Part shown: in pieces, positions 44,971 to 53,126 of the stretch
How the letters are laid out: every line of letters starts with the position of its first letter
Numbering within the stretch: position 1 is the stretch's first letter
Assembly (NCBI GenBank): GCA_016208305.1
Contig: JACQYI010000078.1
Location: forward strand, 186,001 to 250,000
From: Oscillatoriophycideae cyanobacterium NC_groundwater_1537_Pr4_S-0.65um_50_18
Lineage (GTDB): Bacteria; Cyanobacteriota; Cyanobacteriia; Elainellales; Elainellaceae
Direction: 5' to 3'
Length of the DNA: 64,000 bases
Notes under the pieces: generated by a model
Told to the model about the DNA's origin: nothing
Database searches by the model: none
What the model saw: only the letters and a program-made list of their open reading frames with translations
Translations under genes and position numbers: made by a program

Positions 44971-45895
44971 TTCTTTATCTGCTGAAGTTGCTCCGATCAA
45001 AATCGCGGTTGTGGGCGATGTGCATGATTTGTGGGATAGCCAGGACGAAGCTGCTCTCCAGCATCTAGGAGTTGATCTGGTGTTGCTGGTGGGCGATTTT
45101 GGCAATGAGTCGATCGCGGTAGTGCAGGCCGTTGCCAATCTCGACCTGCCCAAAGCTGTCATTCTGGGCAATCACGATGCTTGGTATACCGCTACAGATT
45201 GGGGAAGAAAGCTGCGAGTTTTTGCGTCAGAAGATGGCGTACAGAAACAGCTTGACCTCCTGGGAGACTCTCATGTGGGCTATGGTAAGCTAGATTTTCC
45301 GGCGCTAGGGCTGAGCGTAGTGGGTGGCCGCCCCTTTAGCTGGGGTGGGTCAAGCTGGAAGCATGGCAAATTTTATAAGACTCGGTTTGGGGTAGACAGC
45401 TTTGAAGAGTCAACCACAAAAATCGTCGAGGCAGCGGACAAAGCAACCTGCGACACCGTAATTTTTATCGGTCACTGCGGCCCCACAGGGCTGGGTGAAG
45501 CGCCAGAAGATCTCTGTGGCAAAGACTGGAAGCCAATTGGCGGCGATCATGGTGATCCAGATTTGAGAGAGGCGATCGCCCAAACGCGCGCCAAAGGGAG
45601 GCAGGTGCCGCTGGTGGCCTTCGGGCACATGCACCACAGTTTGCGCCACACCAAAGACCGTCTGCGGCAAATGAGTGCTGTCGAGGATGGCACGGTTTAC
45701 CTTAACGCCGCTAGTGTTCCCCGCATTCGAGAGACAGAGCAGGGCAAAATTCGCAACTTCTCTTTGGTGACGCTAGAGGCAGGCGTTGTGACTTATGCAT
45801 CGCTCGTCTGGCTAAACGCTGATTTTGAGATTATTACTGAGACTGTTCTACATCAGTCCTCTCACCCCGCCTCACAGGCCGTGAAATCTTTTTGA
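44960..45895 (+). CDS. Metallophosphoesterase (TIGR04168-type)
   Basis: A 311-residue calcineurin-like phosphoesterase. The metal motifs appear in order: AVVGDVHDLWD, LLVGDFGN, VILGNHDAWY, FIGHCGPTG and VAFGHMHHSLRH. The family I have in mind (TIGR04168) is shared by cyanobacteria and plants, and its substrate is not known to me. The ATG at 44960 lies inside the 3' end of the NYN gene (overlap 11 bases), so the two are likely translated together; both are metal-dependent phosphoester-cleaving folds. Confidence 0.92.
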   Translation: MVSNSLSAEVAPIKIAVVGDVHDLWDSQDEAALQHLGVDLVLLVGDFGNESIAVVQAVANLDLPKAVILGNHDAWYTATDWGRKLRVFASEDGVQKQLDLLGDSHVGYGKLDFPALGLSVVGGRPFSWGGSSWKHGKFYKTRFGVDSFEESTTKIVEAADKATCDTVIFIGHCGPTGLGEAPEDLCGKDWKPIGGDHGDPDLREAIAQTRAKGRQVPLVAFGHMHHSLRHTKDRLRQMSAVEDGTVYLNAASVPRIRETEQGKIRNFSLVTLEAGVVTYASLVWLNADFEIITETVLHQSSHPASQAVKSF

Positions 45896-45924
45896 GCCGA
45901 CTGGCACTTTAGTTCTCTAGCGGG

Positions 45925-46581
45925 CTAAAAGCTGGGTCTTAAGCTGGTGAGAACTAGCGCCATAAACACGCCGCCCAAAAATCCAAACAAATGCATTTCC
46001 CAGGAAGTGCCTTCATCTTGTGGAAAAATGCCCACAACCAATCGGCTATATAAAATTAAGGTTAGAAAGCCAACCAGCAGCGCCCCAATATTAAAAGAAG
46101 TGAACCCATAAGTCATCAAAAAGCCCATGTAGCCAAAGAGTACGCCACTGGCTCCGACATGGGGACCGGGTCTACCAAAAAGCCAAGTGCCAATGCCGCT
46201 GCTCAATAGAACAGCTATTGAAACTACGTAAAAAAATCTAACCCCTTGCAGCGCTAGGCACAAACCCAGAACAGCAAAAACCATGCTGTTGCCGATAATG
46301 TGAGAATTATCATTTAAACCTTTACGCCTTTCTAACCCATGTAGGAAATGGGCGCAAACGACACCAGGTAATCCTGTTATTTCTCTTGGATGAATTCCCA
46401 AGAAGCCACCCAGATTGCCATTTTCTCGACCGTCCAAATCTCCGGTTCGAAAAGCCCAATCTAGCGTATGAATCGCCCAAGTAATCACCAATAGATTGCC
46501 TAATACCCTGACCTGCGCAGATAGGTCGGATGGATCAGTCTCCAAATAATTCCTAAGCAGTGCCAGCACCTCAGAGTCCAT
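45925..46581 (-). CDS. Rhomboid-family intramembrane protease, copy 2
   Basis: A 218-residue polytopic protein. It has about six hydrophobic segments, the Asn of the oxyanion site in SHIIGNSMVF, the catalytic Ser in the GxSG motif VGASGVLFGY, and the catalytic His in EMHLFGFLGG. The extracytoplasmic loop after TM1 is longer than in most rhomboids (RKGLNDN region). Substrates are unknown. It is a tandem paralogue of the gene at 46691, 109 bases apart on the same strand. Confidence 0.9.
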   Translation of the reverse strand: MDSEVLALLRNYLETDPSDLSAQVRVLGNLLVITWAIHTLDWAFRTGDLDGRENGNLGGFLGIHPREITGLPGVVCAHFLHGLERRKGLNDNSHIIGNSMVFAVLGLCLALQGVRFFYVVSIAVLLSSGIGTWLFGRPGPHVGASGVLFGYMGFLMTYGFTSFNIGALLVGFLTLILYSRLVVGIFPQDEGTSWEMHLFGFLGGVFMALVLTSLRPSF

Positions 46582-46690
46582 GTCAGTTCAAGGCTCGAAA
46601 AGATCTGAGAAGGCTTATATCTCAGTTTTTTTGACGATGGCGTAATTTTCCCTAAAAACTTTACAATTAACGCAATTCCCGGCCAAACCG

Positions 46691-47320
46691 CTAGTTTAGT
46701 CGCATATCGCTCAGCACTAACGCTATGAGCACGCCACCTAAAAAGCCAAACAGATGTGCTCTCCAGCCCATTCGGGGCGATCGCTCTACAGGCAAGAGCT
46801 GAGACTCATTGTATTGATTCCCCGTAATTCTCCAAGCATCCCTAAAGGCAACGATCAGCGCCAGCAGCAGGGCAATACCACTACCGGAACCGATGCCATA
46901 CATCAGCACAAAGCCAATATATCCGTAGGTGACACCGCTTGCCCCAACCCCAATGCTGTTCGGGCGACCAAACAGCCAGCAACCTAATCCACTGACTAAT
47001 GCCGTGGCGATCGTCACCACATAAAAAAGGTGAATACCCTGCATCAAAATGAACCAGCCAAACAGCAAGAAAGCCTGGGTGTTGCCCATCAGGTGCTTGA
47101 AACTGACATGGAGCAGCGGAGATAGAGGAATACCAACTAATCCCCAAAGATTTCTAGGCCGTAGACCTAAAGCATAGTTGAGCCAGCCGCCGAAAATGCC
47201 CCAATTAATCAAATGAATGAACCAAACGATCGCCGTCATGCTCAGCAAAACTCTTGCATGAGCAGAGAAATTAAGAAGATCTGCATCTGCCAAAGTCATA
47301 ACCTGAGCTAGTTTTACCAA
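46691..47320 (-). CDS. Rhomboid-family intramembrane protease, copy 1
   Basis: A 209-residue polytopic protein with the same features as its neighbour: KHLMGNTQAFLLFG (His-xxx-Asn), the catalytic Ser in VGASGVTYGY, and the catalytic His in WRAHLFGFLGG. A polar stretch (ITGNQYNESQLLPVERSPR) before the last helix is absent from the other copy, which has FPQDEGTSW instead. It is probably the first gene of a two-gene operon. Confidence 0.9.
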   Translation of the reverse strand: MVKLAQVMTLADADLLNFSAHARVLLSMTAIVWFIHLINWGIFGGWLNYALGLRPRNLWGLVGIPLSPLLHVSFKHLMGNTQAFLLFGWFILMQGIHLFYVVTIATALVSGLGCWLFGRPNSIGVGASGVTYGYIGFVLMYGIGSGSGIALLLALIVAFRDAWRITGNQYNESQLLPVERSPRMGWRAHLFGFLGGVLIALVLSDMRLN

Positions 47321-47439
47321 AGTGGGGATAGCGGTTAGATTGGTTATAGCTCATTTCATGCCTATTCAAAATAGGTGCAACAAGCGCTAATTTAGGGTAG
47401 AATTCACCTACTCATATTCAAAAAGTATGGGCAAGACTT

Positions 47440-47524
47440 GGAGAGGTGGCAGAGTGGTCGAATGCGCTCGACTTGAAATCGAGTGTGGCGAAAGTCACCG
47501 GGAGTTCGAATCTCCCCCTCTCCG
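47440..47524 (+). tRNA. tRNA-Ser (anticodon UGA)
   Basis: An 85-nt class II tRNA. The acceptor stem is GGAGAGG/CCTCTCC with discriminator G. The anticodon stem CTCGA/TCGAG carries loop CTTGAAA, which gives anticodon TGA (reads UCN serine codons). A long variable arm (TGGCGAAAGTCACC) and the T-loop GTTCGAATC follow. The CCA is not encoded. Confidence 0.97.
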
Positions 47525-47602
47525 TTGATTTTTGTGCAGTTTACTATTGAAAAGGGATACTGGAAAAGGCATACAGAGTGCCTCGATTCAAACAGTAAAC
47601 CC

Positions 47603-48310
47603 CTAATATCGTCCACCCGAAGGCGGCAAACGATTGGGTGCATAATTCTCTGGAGGCCGGGTCGGTGGGTTGGTTTGCACCTGCTGCCGACCGTTGCGGA
47701 TGATCCGCATCATCTCGCCTAGGCGGTCTTCCATATCTCGCAAGACGCGATCGGCATAGTCATCTGCACCGCGCTGAATTTCTTCACATTCGGCCAGCGC
47801 CAGTCTTTGCATTTCCTCTAGCTCTTGCTGTGCCCGTCGTCTCACTTGCTCAATATCTCCCAAAGTCTGCTGCTGCATGGCTTCGCATTCTAGCTGCACC
47901 TGCTGACGAATGCGCTGAGCTTCGGCTTCGGCTTGGCGAATAATACTGATTTCATCCAGAATTTGAGCTGCTCTCTGTTCGGCTCCGGCGATAATCTCCT
48001 GGGCATATTGCTCAGCCTCGACCAGCACATCTTCTTTGTGCAGCACAATTTCGGTGGCTTCCTGAAAAGCGGTCGGCAGGTTTAACCGCACTAAGTCAAG
48101 CTGATCGAGCAACTGCTCCTCATCCACTAGCGTCAACCGACTCAACGGCACGCGGATGCTATCTAGAATCATTTCTTCTAGCTTGTTTAGCTCTCGCTGG
48201 ATATCGATGCCCCCGATGCGGGTTTCTCCGTAAGCGTTGCGTCCGGCAGCTCCTCCGGTGTTAGGGTTCGATCGTCGTTGGCTAGTGCGATTGGAGTTTT
48301 GGCGTAGCAT
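47603..48310 (-). CDS. Coiled-coil protein (DivIVA/ATP-synthase-b-like)
   Basis: A 235-residue soluble protein. Residues 1-45 are polar; about 45-95 contain [18 protein letters not shown], the part most like a conserved family motif. About 90-205 is a nearly continuous coiled coil rich in Glu, Gln and Ala ([32 protein letters not shown]). The tail is Pro/Asn-rich. I recall similar coiled-coil genes directly after coaD in other cyanobacteria. Its ATG at 48310 lies 124 bases inside the 3' end of coaD, in another frame; the next Met (residue 47) would cut into the conserved part. Confidence 0.82.
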   Translation of the reverse strand: MLRQNSNRTSQRRSNPNTGGAAGRNAYGETRIGGIDIQRELNKLEEMILDSIRVPLSRLTLVDEEQLLDQLDLVRLNLPTAFQEATEIVLHKEDVLVEAEQYAQEIIAGAEQRAAQILDEISIIRQAEAEAQRIRQQVQLECEAMQQQTLGDIEQVRRRAQQELEEMQRLALAECEEIQRGADDYADRVLRDMEDRLGEMMRIIRNGRQQVQTNPPTRPPENYAPNRLPPSGGRY

Positions 48311-48771
48311 TGGTGAAGATCTAAGGCGACGGTATGAGGAACAAGATGATCGACCGGGCCGCCAAATCTGGCGATTTCTCTGACGTGACTGCTGCTGAGG
48401 AAGCTGTATTCGGTAGAAGTGGCGAGAAAGATAGTCTCAATATCGGTTGCTAAGGTTTTGTTGGTATGCGCCATTTGCAGCTCCATCTCAAAATCGGAGA
48501 CGGCGCGCAGTCCGCGTAGCAGCACGTCGGCCTTCCGCATTCGGGCGTAGGTGACGGTGAGACCATCAAAGCTGTCCACTTCTAAGTTGGGTAGATGCTG
48601 AGTCGATTGACGAATTTGCTCGATGCGCTTTTGTACCGAAAACAGCGGCGTTTTGTTGGGATTGCGAAAAACGACCACAATCACCTTTTCAAAGAGCCGA
48701 TGGCCGCGCTCAATGATATCTAGATGACCTCTGGTAATAGGATCAAAACTGCCGGGATAAATCGCAATCAC
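48187..48771 (-). CDS. coaD: Phosphopantetheine adenylyltransferase CoaD
   Basis: CoaD transfers AMP from ATP to 4'-phosphopantetheine in coenzyme A synthesis. The protein starts [20 protein letters not shown], with the nucleotidyltransferase TxGH motif, and has [17 protein letters not shown] and [20 protein letters not shown]. The usual enzyme is about 160 residues and would end near LHQCYAK; this one has 194, with an extra polar tail ([15 protein letters not shown]) that is coded by the DNA overlapping the next gene. The tail is probably a by-product of the overlap. Confidence 0.96.
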   Translation of the reverse strand: MIAIYPGSFDPITRGHLDIIERGHRLFEKVIVVVFRNPNKTPLFSVQKRIEQIRQSTQHLPNLEVDSFDGLTVTYARMRKADVLLRGLRAVSDFEMELQMAHTNKTLATDIETIFLATSTEYSFLSSSHVREIARFGGPVDHLVPHTVALDLHQCYAKTPIALANDDRTLTPEELPDATLTEKPASGASISSES

Positions 48772-49032
48772 GGTTTTTTGCAGGTTCTCTTTGATACAGG
48801 TTCAGCGTGAGCTGATGGGTTTAATGAAAGCTTGTAAGGACGTGAAAGCTAAAAGATCGACTCCCTGCCATAATTTTCACGGATATCAAGCCATTATTAT
48901 ACAAGCAAGCTCTCAACCTGACTGAGCCACCCCAAAATCTCAGGGATCGATCGCAAATTTAACAGCGCCCAATCACCGGGTTGAAAAAGGGGATGCTTGA
49001 AAAAGATAATCCAGTTCAAGCGGTCTGCGATT

Positions 49033-49965
49033 CTAAAGAACCTGGCGACGGAGAAAATCTGACAGAGCCATGCTGACTTGCTCATCCCGATCTTCTTGAG
49101 GATAGTGCCCTGCTTCGTTCAGTGGGGTTAGCTCTTTATCAGGAGCGGCAAAATTCTCTGCAAGGCTGTAGGGCAACCAAGGATCACGCGTTCCCCAGAG
49201 CAGCAGCGTGGGCTTTTGCCACTGAGCAAATCCGGCTTGAATTTCGGCAGTGGCTTCAGGAAGCTGGAGGTTTTTGACGATCGCCAATAAAGCTCTGCCC
49301 GCCTCAGAACTCTTGAGAAAAGGGCGACGATAGACATCTAGATCGGCTTCACTAATCACATAGCCCCCGCCGCCCTCGAGGGTGCGCTCGGTCAGCAGCG
49401 GATCTTGGGTCAGCATTTCGCCTACCAGCGGCACGCCCATTTGCCGCATCTTCCAGGGCAGTTTTGCCGCAGGGGAGAGAGGGGCATTGAGAATCGCTAG
49501 GCGATCGATCTGCTCAGGGTGACGCAGCGCATACTGTAAGCCTACTGAACCCAAAAATCCCTGCACGACAAGAGAGAATTTTTCGAGACCTAGAGCGGTG
49601 ACGAATGCGGCTAAAGCGGTGATGTAAGCTTCAGGGCTATAGGCAAAGTTGCGTTTGTCGGGCTTTGCCGAAGCGCCACAGCCGATCCAGTCGGGGGCGA
49701 TCGCTCTAAAGCCATGTCCTGCCAGGGCAGGCAACACATGACGCCAGCCGTAGCTCTGGCAAGGTAAACCATGCAGGAGCAGCACAGGAGATTTTGCCGA
49801 GGGGTTCATGGGTTCTGCTGCTCGGTAAAACCATTTCAGCTCGCCTACTTCGATCGTGTGTTCCTGCGTCGCCACGGCTAATATATCCAGATTTGTTGAC
49901 TTTTGATTGAGCTTACTGTGACGAGGGCTTTTAGAGCAAGTCGGCAAAATGCGCTCGGAAGACAA
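49033..49965 (-). CDS. Alpha/beta-hydrolase, haloalkane dehalogenase-like, atypical nucleophile
   Basis: A 310-residue alpha/beta-hydrolase. The oxyanion-side motif is LLLHGLPCQSYGWRHVLP, the acid Asp is in LLWGTRDPWLP, and the His is in LNEAGHYPQED. At the nucleophile elbow, where dehalogenases have VQDWGG, it reads VVQGFLGSVGLQ: the nucleophile position is Gly. A Ser follows four residues later, out of the normal place. I recall the same variant in other cyanobacterial relatives, so it is probably a stable subfamily rather than a damaged gene. The first 30 residues are not part of the fold; the true start may be later. Confidence 0.85.
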   Translation of the reverse strand: MSSERILPTCSKSPRHSKLNQKSTNLDILAVATQEHTIEVGELKWFYRAAEPMNPSAKSPVLLLHGLPCQSYGWRHVLPALAGHGFRAIAPDWIGCGASAKPDKRNFAYSPEAYITALAAFVTALGLEKFSLVVQGFLGSVGLQYALRHPEQIDRLAILNAPLSPAAKLPWKMRQMGVPLVGEMLTQDPLLTERTLEGGGGYVISEADLDVYRRPFLKSSEAGRALLAIVKNLQLPEATAEIQAGFAQWQKPTLLLWGTRDPWLPYSLAENFAAPDKELTPLNEAGHYPQEDRDEQVSMALSDFLRRQVL

Positions 49966-50075
49966 GCCTAGCCTGCGATGAAGATAGGGCTGTGGCTAAG
50001 TTATCGGCTCAAAGGGCGCGAGATTGCCGTAAACTAGGCTTCACATTGGACTGTAGGCAATAGCTAGGAGCCATT

Positions 50076-50558
50076 ATGATTCAGGCCACGATAGAGACAG
50101 AGAAGGGAACCATCCGTGTGGCGCTAGATGATGAAAAAGCGCCCATCACTGTGCAGAATTTTGTTGACCTGGCTAAGAGCGGTTTCTATGACGGCCTGAC
50201 CTTTCACCGGGTTGAGCCAGGATTTGTGATTCAAGGGGGTGATCCTCGCGGCAACGGCACAGGCGGCTCAGACAAAGAGATTCCTCTGGAGATTTGGGCA
50301 GAAGGTGCGGCAGAACCAACCGTGGGCAAAACCCTCAGCCCTGGACAAAAGCCGATGATTAAGCACGATACGGCAGGCGTAATTTCGATGGCGCGTACCA
50401 ATGACCCCAATAGCGCTACCAGCCAGTTTTTCCTGACTTTGGGCAATGCCTCATTTCTAGACGGGCAATATGCGGCCTTTGGTAAATCAACAGATACAGA
50501 CGTGATTCAGGCAATTCGCAAGGGTGACAAGATGGTGTCTGTCACGATCGAACCCTAA
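50076..50558 (+). CDS. Peptidyl-prolyl cis-trans isomerase, cyclophilin type
   Basis: A 160-residue cytoplasmic cyclophilin with no signal peptide. The catalytic Arg is in LTFHRVEPGFVIQGGDP. SMARTNDPNSATSQFF and FLDGQYAAFGKSTD follow. TAGGAG lies 5-10 nt before the ATG. It assists protein folding at prolyl bonds. It lies 93 bases upstream of argJ on the same strand. Confidence 0.96.
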   Translation: MIQATIETEKGTIRVALDDEKAPITVQNFVDLAKSGFYDGLTFHRVEPGFVIQGGDPRGNGTGGSDKEIPLEIWAEGAAEPTVGKTLSPGQKPMIKHDTAGVISMARTNDPNSATSQFFLTLGNASFLDGQYAAFGKSTDTDVIQAIRKGDKMVSVTIEP

Positions 50559-50651
50559 TCCTATGTATGCGCGCCCTTGAATGCGCCCTGCCTGACGAGA
50601 GTTAACGCTTGAGATGAGACGTAACGACTGAGAGATTGAGAGGAGAAAACC

Positions 50652-51893
50652 ATGTCGGAATGGCACGAGATTCCGGGAGGCGTCACCGCTCCCAAAGGAT
50701 ACAAGGCCGCAGGAATTGCCGCAGGACTGAAGCCCTCAGGCGCACCCGACTTAGCGCTGATTGTGTCAGATGTGGAGGCGATCGCGGCGGGGGTGTTTAC
50801 CACTAGCCAGGTGAAAGCGGCTTGCGTAGACTACTGCCGTCAGCGCCTGCAAGCCAAGGCTGCGGCACGTGCCATTCTCTGCAATGCCGGACAGGCAAAT
50901 GCAGCAACTGGGGCGCAAGGGTGGGCAGATGCGGTCGAAAGCACAGAGATTTTGGGGCAGGCGTTAGGGATTCCGGCAGATGCGGTGTTGGTTGCTTCTA
51001 CAGGGGTAATTGGGCAGCGGATCAAGATGGAGCCACTGCGGCTCGGCATTCCTCAAGTGGTAGCGGCTTTGTCTTCAGAAGGGTCGGATCAGGCGGCGAA
51101 GGCAATTTGTACGACTGATTTGGTGGCTAAGACGATCGCTCTGGAAACGACTCTGGACGGTCGCCCGGTCAGAATTGGCGGCATCTGCAAAGGCTCTGGC
51201 ATGATTCATCCCAATATGGCGACGATGCTGGCTTTTGTCACCTGCGACGCGATGATTTCGCCGCATCTGTGGCAGCAGATGGTCAGTCGCGCTGCTGATA
51301 AGAGCTTTAACCAAATTACGGTGGATGGCGATACCAGCACGAATGACTCGCTGATTGCTCTGGCCAATGGTCAGTCGCGCACGCCTGCAATTACGGAGCC
51401 GGGGCCAGAGGCGGATAAGCTGGAAGCTGCTCTGACTGAGGTTTGTATGCATCTGGCGAAAGCGATCGCTCGTGATGGTGAGGGGGCAACCTGTTTGATT
51501 GAGGTGCGGGTGTCGGGCGCTACGGATGATGAGGCTGCGCGGCAAATTGCTCGGACGATCGCTGGGTCGGCGCTTTTTAAGGCGGCAGTTTTCGGGCGTG
51601 ATCCAAACTGGGGCAGAATTGCGGCGGCTGCGGGACGGGCTGGGGTACCGTTTGAGCAGGATCATCTGCGGGTGCAGCTGGGTGACTTTTTGCTGATGGA
51701 AAATGGGCAGCCTTTGCCGTTCGATCGCCCTGCGGCGAGTGCTTATATTAAGGCAGCGGCGGCTGGAGAGTATTTGAAGGCTGATACGGTGTTGGTTTCG
51801 GTTAGCGTTGGCGGGGGCAGTGGTTCGGGTATGGCTTGGGGCTGTGACCTGAGCTATGACTATGTGAAAATTAATGCTGAATACACGACTTAG
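50652..51893 (+). CDS. argJ: Bifunctional ornithine/glutamate N-acetyltransferase ArgJ
   Basis: ArgJ recycles the acetyl group from N-acetylornithine to glutamate and can also use acetyl-CoA, in arginine synthesis. The 413-residue precursor cuts itself before the nucleophile Thr191 in HPNMATMLAF. VDGDTSTNDS, the GSGMIHP motif and FGRDPNWGRIAAAAGRAG are family hallmarks. The ATG follows GAGAGGAG 8 nt upstream. It is monocistronic or expressed with the cyclophilin. Confidence 0.97.
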   Translation: MSEWHEIPGGVTAPKGYKAAGIAAGLKPSGAPDLALIVSDVEAIAAGVFTTSQVKAACVDYCRQRLQAKAAARAILCNAGQANAATGAQGWADAVESTEILGQALGIPADAVLVASTGVIGQRIKMEPLRLGIPQVVAALSSEGSDQAAKAICTTDLVAKTIALETTLDGRPVRIGGICKGSGMIHPNMATMLAFVTCDAMISPHLWQQMVSRAADKSFNQITVDGDTSTNDSLIALANGQSRTPAITEPGPEADKLEAALTEVCMHLAKAIARDGEGATCLIEVRVSGATDDEAARQIARTIAGSALFKAAVFGRDPNWGRIAAAAGRAGVPFEQDHLRVQLGDFLLMENGQPLPFDRPAASAYIKAAAAGEYLKADTVLVSVSVGGGSGSGMAWGCDLSYDYVKINAEYTT

Positions 51894-51916
51894 CGATCGC
51901 AAACTAATTAACCTGC

Positions 51917-52007
51917 GTAGGTTGGGTTGAGCTTTGCGAAACCGAACGCCTGAGATGATGTCGGGTTATCCTGCGGGAAGTAATCTATGTGCCTCAATCC
52001 AACCTAC
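51917..52007. repeat. MITE-like inverted repeat element
   Basis: GTAGGTTGGGTTGAG (51917-51931) and CTCAATCCAACCTAC (51993-52007) are inverted with 14 of 15 matches, enclosing 61 bp. Sequences of this GTAGGTTGGGTTGAG type are common dispersed repeats in cyanobacterial genomes, as I recall. It contains no gene. Confidence 0.6.
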
Positions 52008-52066
52008 AAAAGTCAATGTTATTTGCTCTGTGATCTTTGAGAGAGCTAATCTGGGAAGTCCGAGCC

Positions 52067-52136
52067 TTGGGGGCGACCCCCAAACCCCCGAATCAGGGGA
52101 CGCAGCCGTCCCCCGTAGCTTGCTTCTCCGAAGGAG
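52067..52136. repeat. Cluster of GC-rich hairpins after argJ
   Basis: Three hairpins follow one another: TTGGGGG-CGA-CCCCCAA (52067-52083), GGGGAC-GCAGCC-GTCCCC (52096-52113) and CTCC-GAA-GGAG (52126-52136). It is probably another dispersed palindromic repeat; it may help end the argJ transcript. Confidence 0.6.
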
Positions 52137-52256
52137 TACCCCCTTCAGTAGGGTTTGATGGTGGGAGGTGAGGGGGCGCTTCGCATTGCTTGGCTGCATG
52201 GGGTTAGGGCAGGTTATGGGGTTATGCCCTTATAGGTATTTTGCTTTCTAGGAAGT

Positions 52257-52949
52257 TTAGGGGAGGGCGGCTAGTATCTGCTGAGAGAGCTGAATTTGAG
52301 CGGGGCTAAATCCGGATTCGTTCAGGTATTCTAGAAATTCTCGATCGCTATATCGGTCGTCTAGGGCGATCGCCTGCTGGTAAGATTCTAGGGCGGTTTG
52401 GCGATCGCCTTGCTGCCACTGGGCAATGGCGAGGGCTACCCAGGGGTGCGGATTTTCGGGTTCTAGCTGGGCAGCTTTTTGGGCTGAGGCGATCGCCCAG
52501 GGGTATTGTTGCAGCCGCTGATAGGCGAGGCTAAGGTTGTAATGGGCAATCTCGTTGTTGGGTTTTAGCCAGCTTGCCCAGGTATGGGTGAGGACGGCGG
52601 CGGCAAGATCGTCATTGACTAGGTAGACGATGCCTAGGGCATTGAAGGTTTGGACGTTGTAGGGATCATAGGGAATAGTTTGCTCTAGGACTTGGGCTGA
52701 CTGGCGATCGCGCTTGGCCAAGTGTAGCGTCCAGCCTAGGTTCACCCGCCCTTCTAAGTTTTCGGGGCTAAGCTCTACGGCTTTCTGGAAGGCGGCGATC
52801 GAGGCGGTTAGGTCGCCTTGGTCGCGGTAGGTGATGCCTAGCTCGCGGTAGGTAACGGCTGAGTCGGCCCAGGTGGGTTGGGCGTTGAGATAGCTCCAGC
52901 CCATCAGAAAAGCAGTGATCCAAATTTTCCGTAGGGTACGGTGCATCAT
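52257..52949 (-). CDS. Secreted TPR-repeat protein
   Basis: A 230-residue protein from the ATG at 52949 (52946 is an alternative). An N-terminal hydrophobic stretch, IWITAFLMGWSYLNAQPTWA, is a likely signal peptide with cleavage after TWA. About five tetratricopeptide units follow, for example YRELGITYRDQGDLTASIAAFQKAVEL and AIAQWQQGDRQTALESYQQAIAL (parts of units). TPRs bind protein partners; the partner is unknown. It reads away from repeat copy C and ndhD. Confidence 0.88.
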   Translation of the reverse strand: MMHRTLRKIWITAFLMGWSYLNAQPTWADSAVTYRELGITYRDQGDLTASIAAFQKAVELSPENLEGRVNLGWTLHLAKRDRQSAQVLEQTIPYDPYNVQTFNALGIVYLVNDDLAAAVLTHTWASWLKPNNEIAHYNLSLAYQRLQQYPWAIASAQKAAQLEPENPHPWVALAIAQWQQGDRQTALESYQQAIALDDRYSDREFLEYLNESGFSPAQIQLSQQILAALP

Positions 52950-52988
52950 CTCTAGCAACTGAGCGGCTCAAAAGGTATGGCTGTGTTT

Positions 52989-53065
52989 ACAGCGGTTAGG
53001 ACGGGGACTTTTAAGGGCGCGCAGGCGCATTCTCAAAAATGTCCTAAGTCCGATGATTACGGCTA
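52989..53065. repeat. Dispersed repeat family, copy C
   Basis: ACAGCGGTTAGGACGGG (52989-53005) is identical to copy B at 35348. TTTTAAGGGCGCGC also matches copy B. CTCAAAAATGTCCTAAG and GATGATTACGGCTAT match copy A at 13434. So C links A and B as one family. Confidence 0.75.
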
Positions 53066-53075
53066 TTTTACTTAA

Positions 53076-53106
53076 AAAGAGACGCTACCCAGGGTAGCGT
53101 CTCTTT
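53076..53106 (-). terminator. Intrinsic terminator of the ndhF-ndhD operon
   Basis: AAAGAGACGCTACCC (53076-53090) and its exact complement (53092-53106) flank a single A. Reading the minus strand, a T-run follows. It lies 20 bases after the ndhD stop. The stem is symmetric enough to work in both directions. Confidence 0.88.
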
Positions 53107-53126
53107 GATTGAATTCTACTCAACCC

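Noticed and set aside
51075-51902. 275-codon minus-strand open frame
   Set aside because: It lies fully antisense to argJ, is rich in Arg/Ser/His without any domain, and is explained by the codon bias of argJ.
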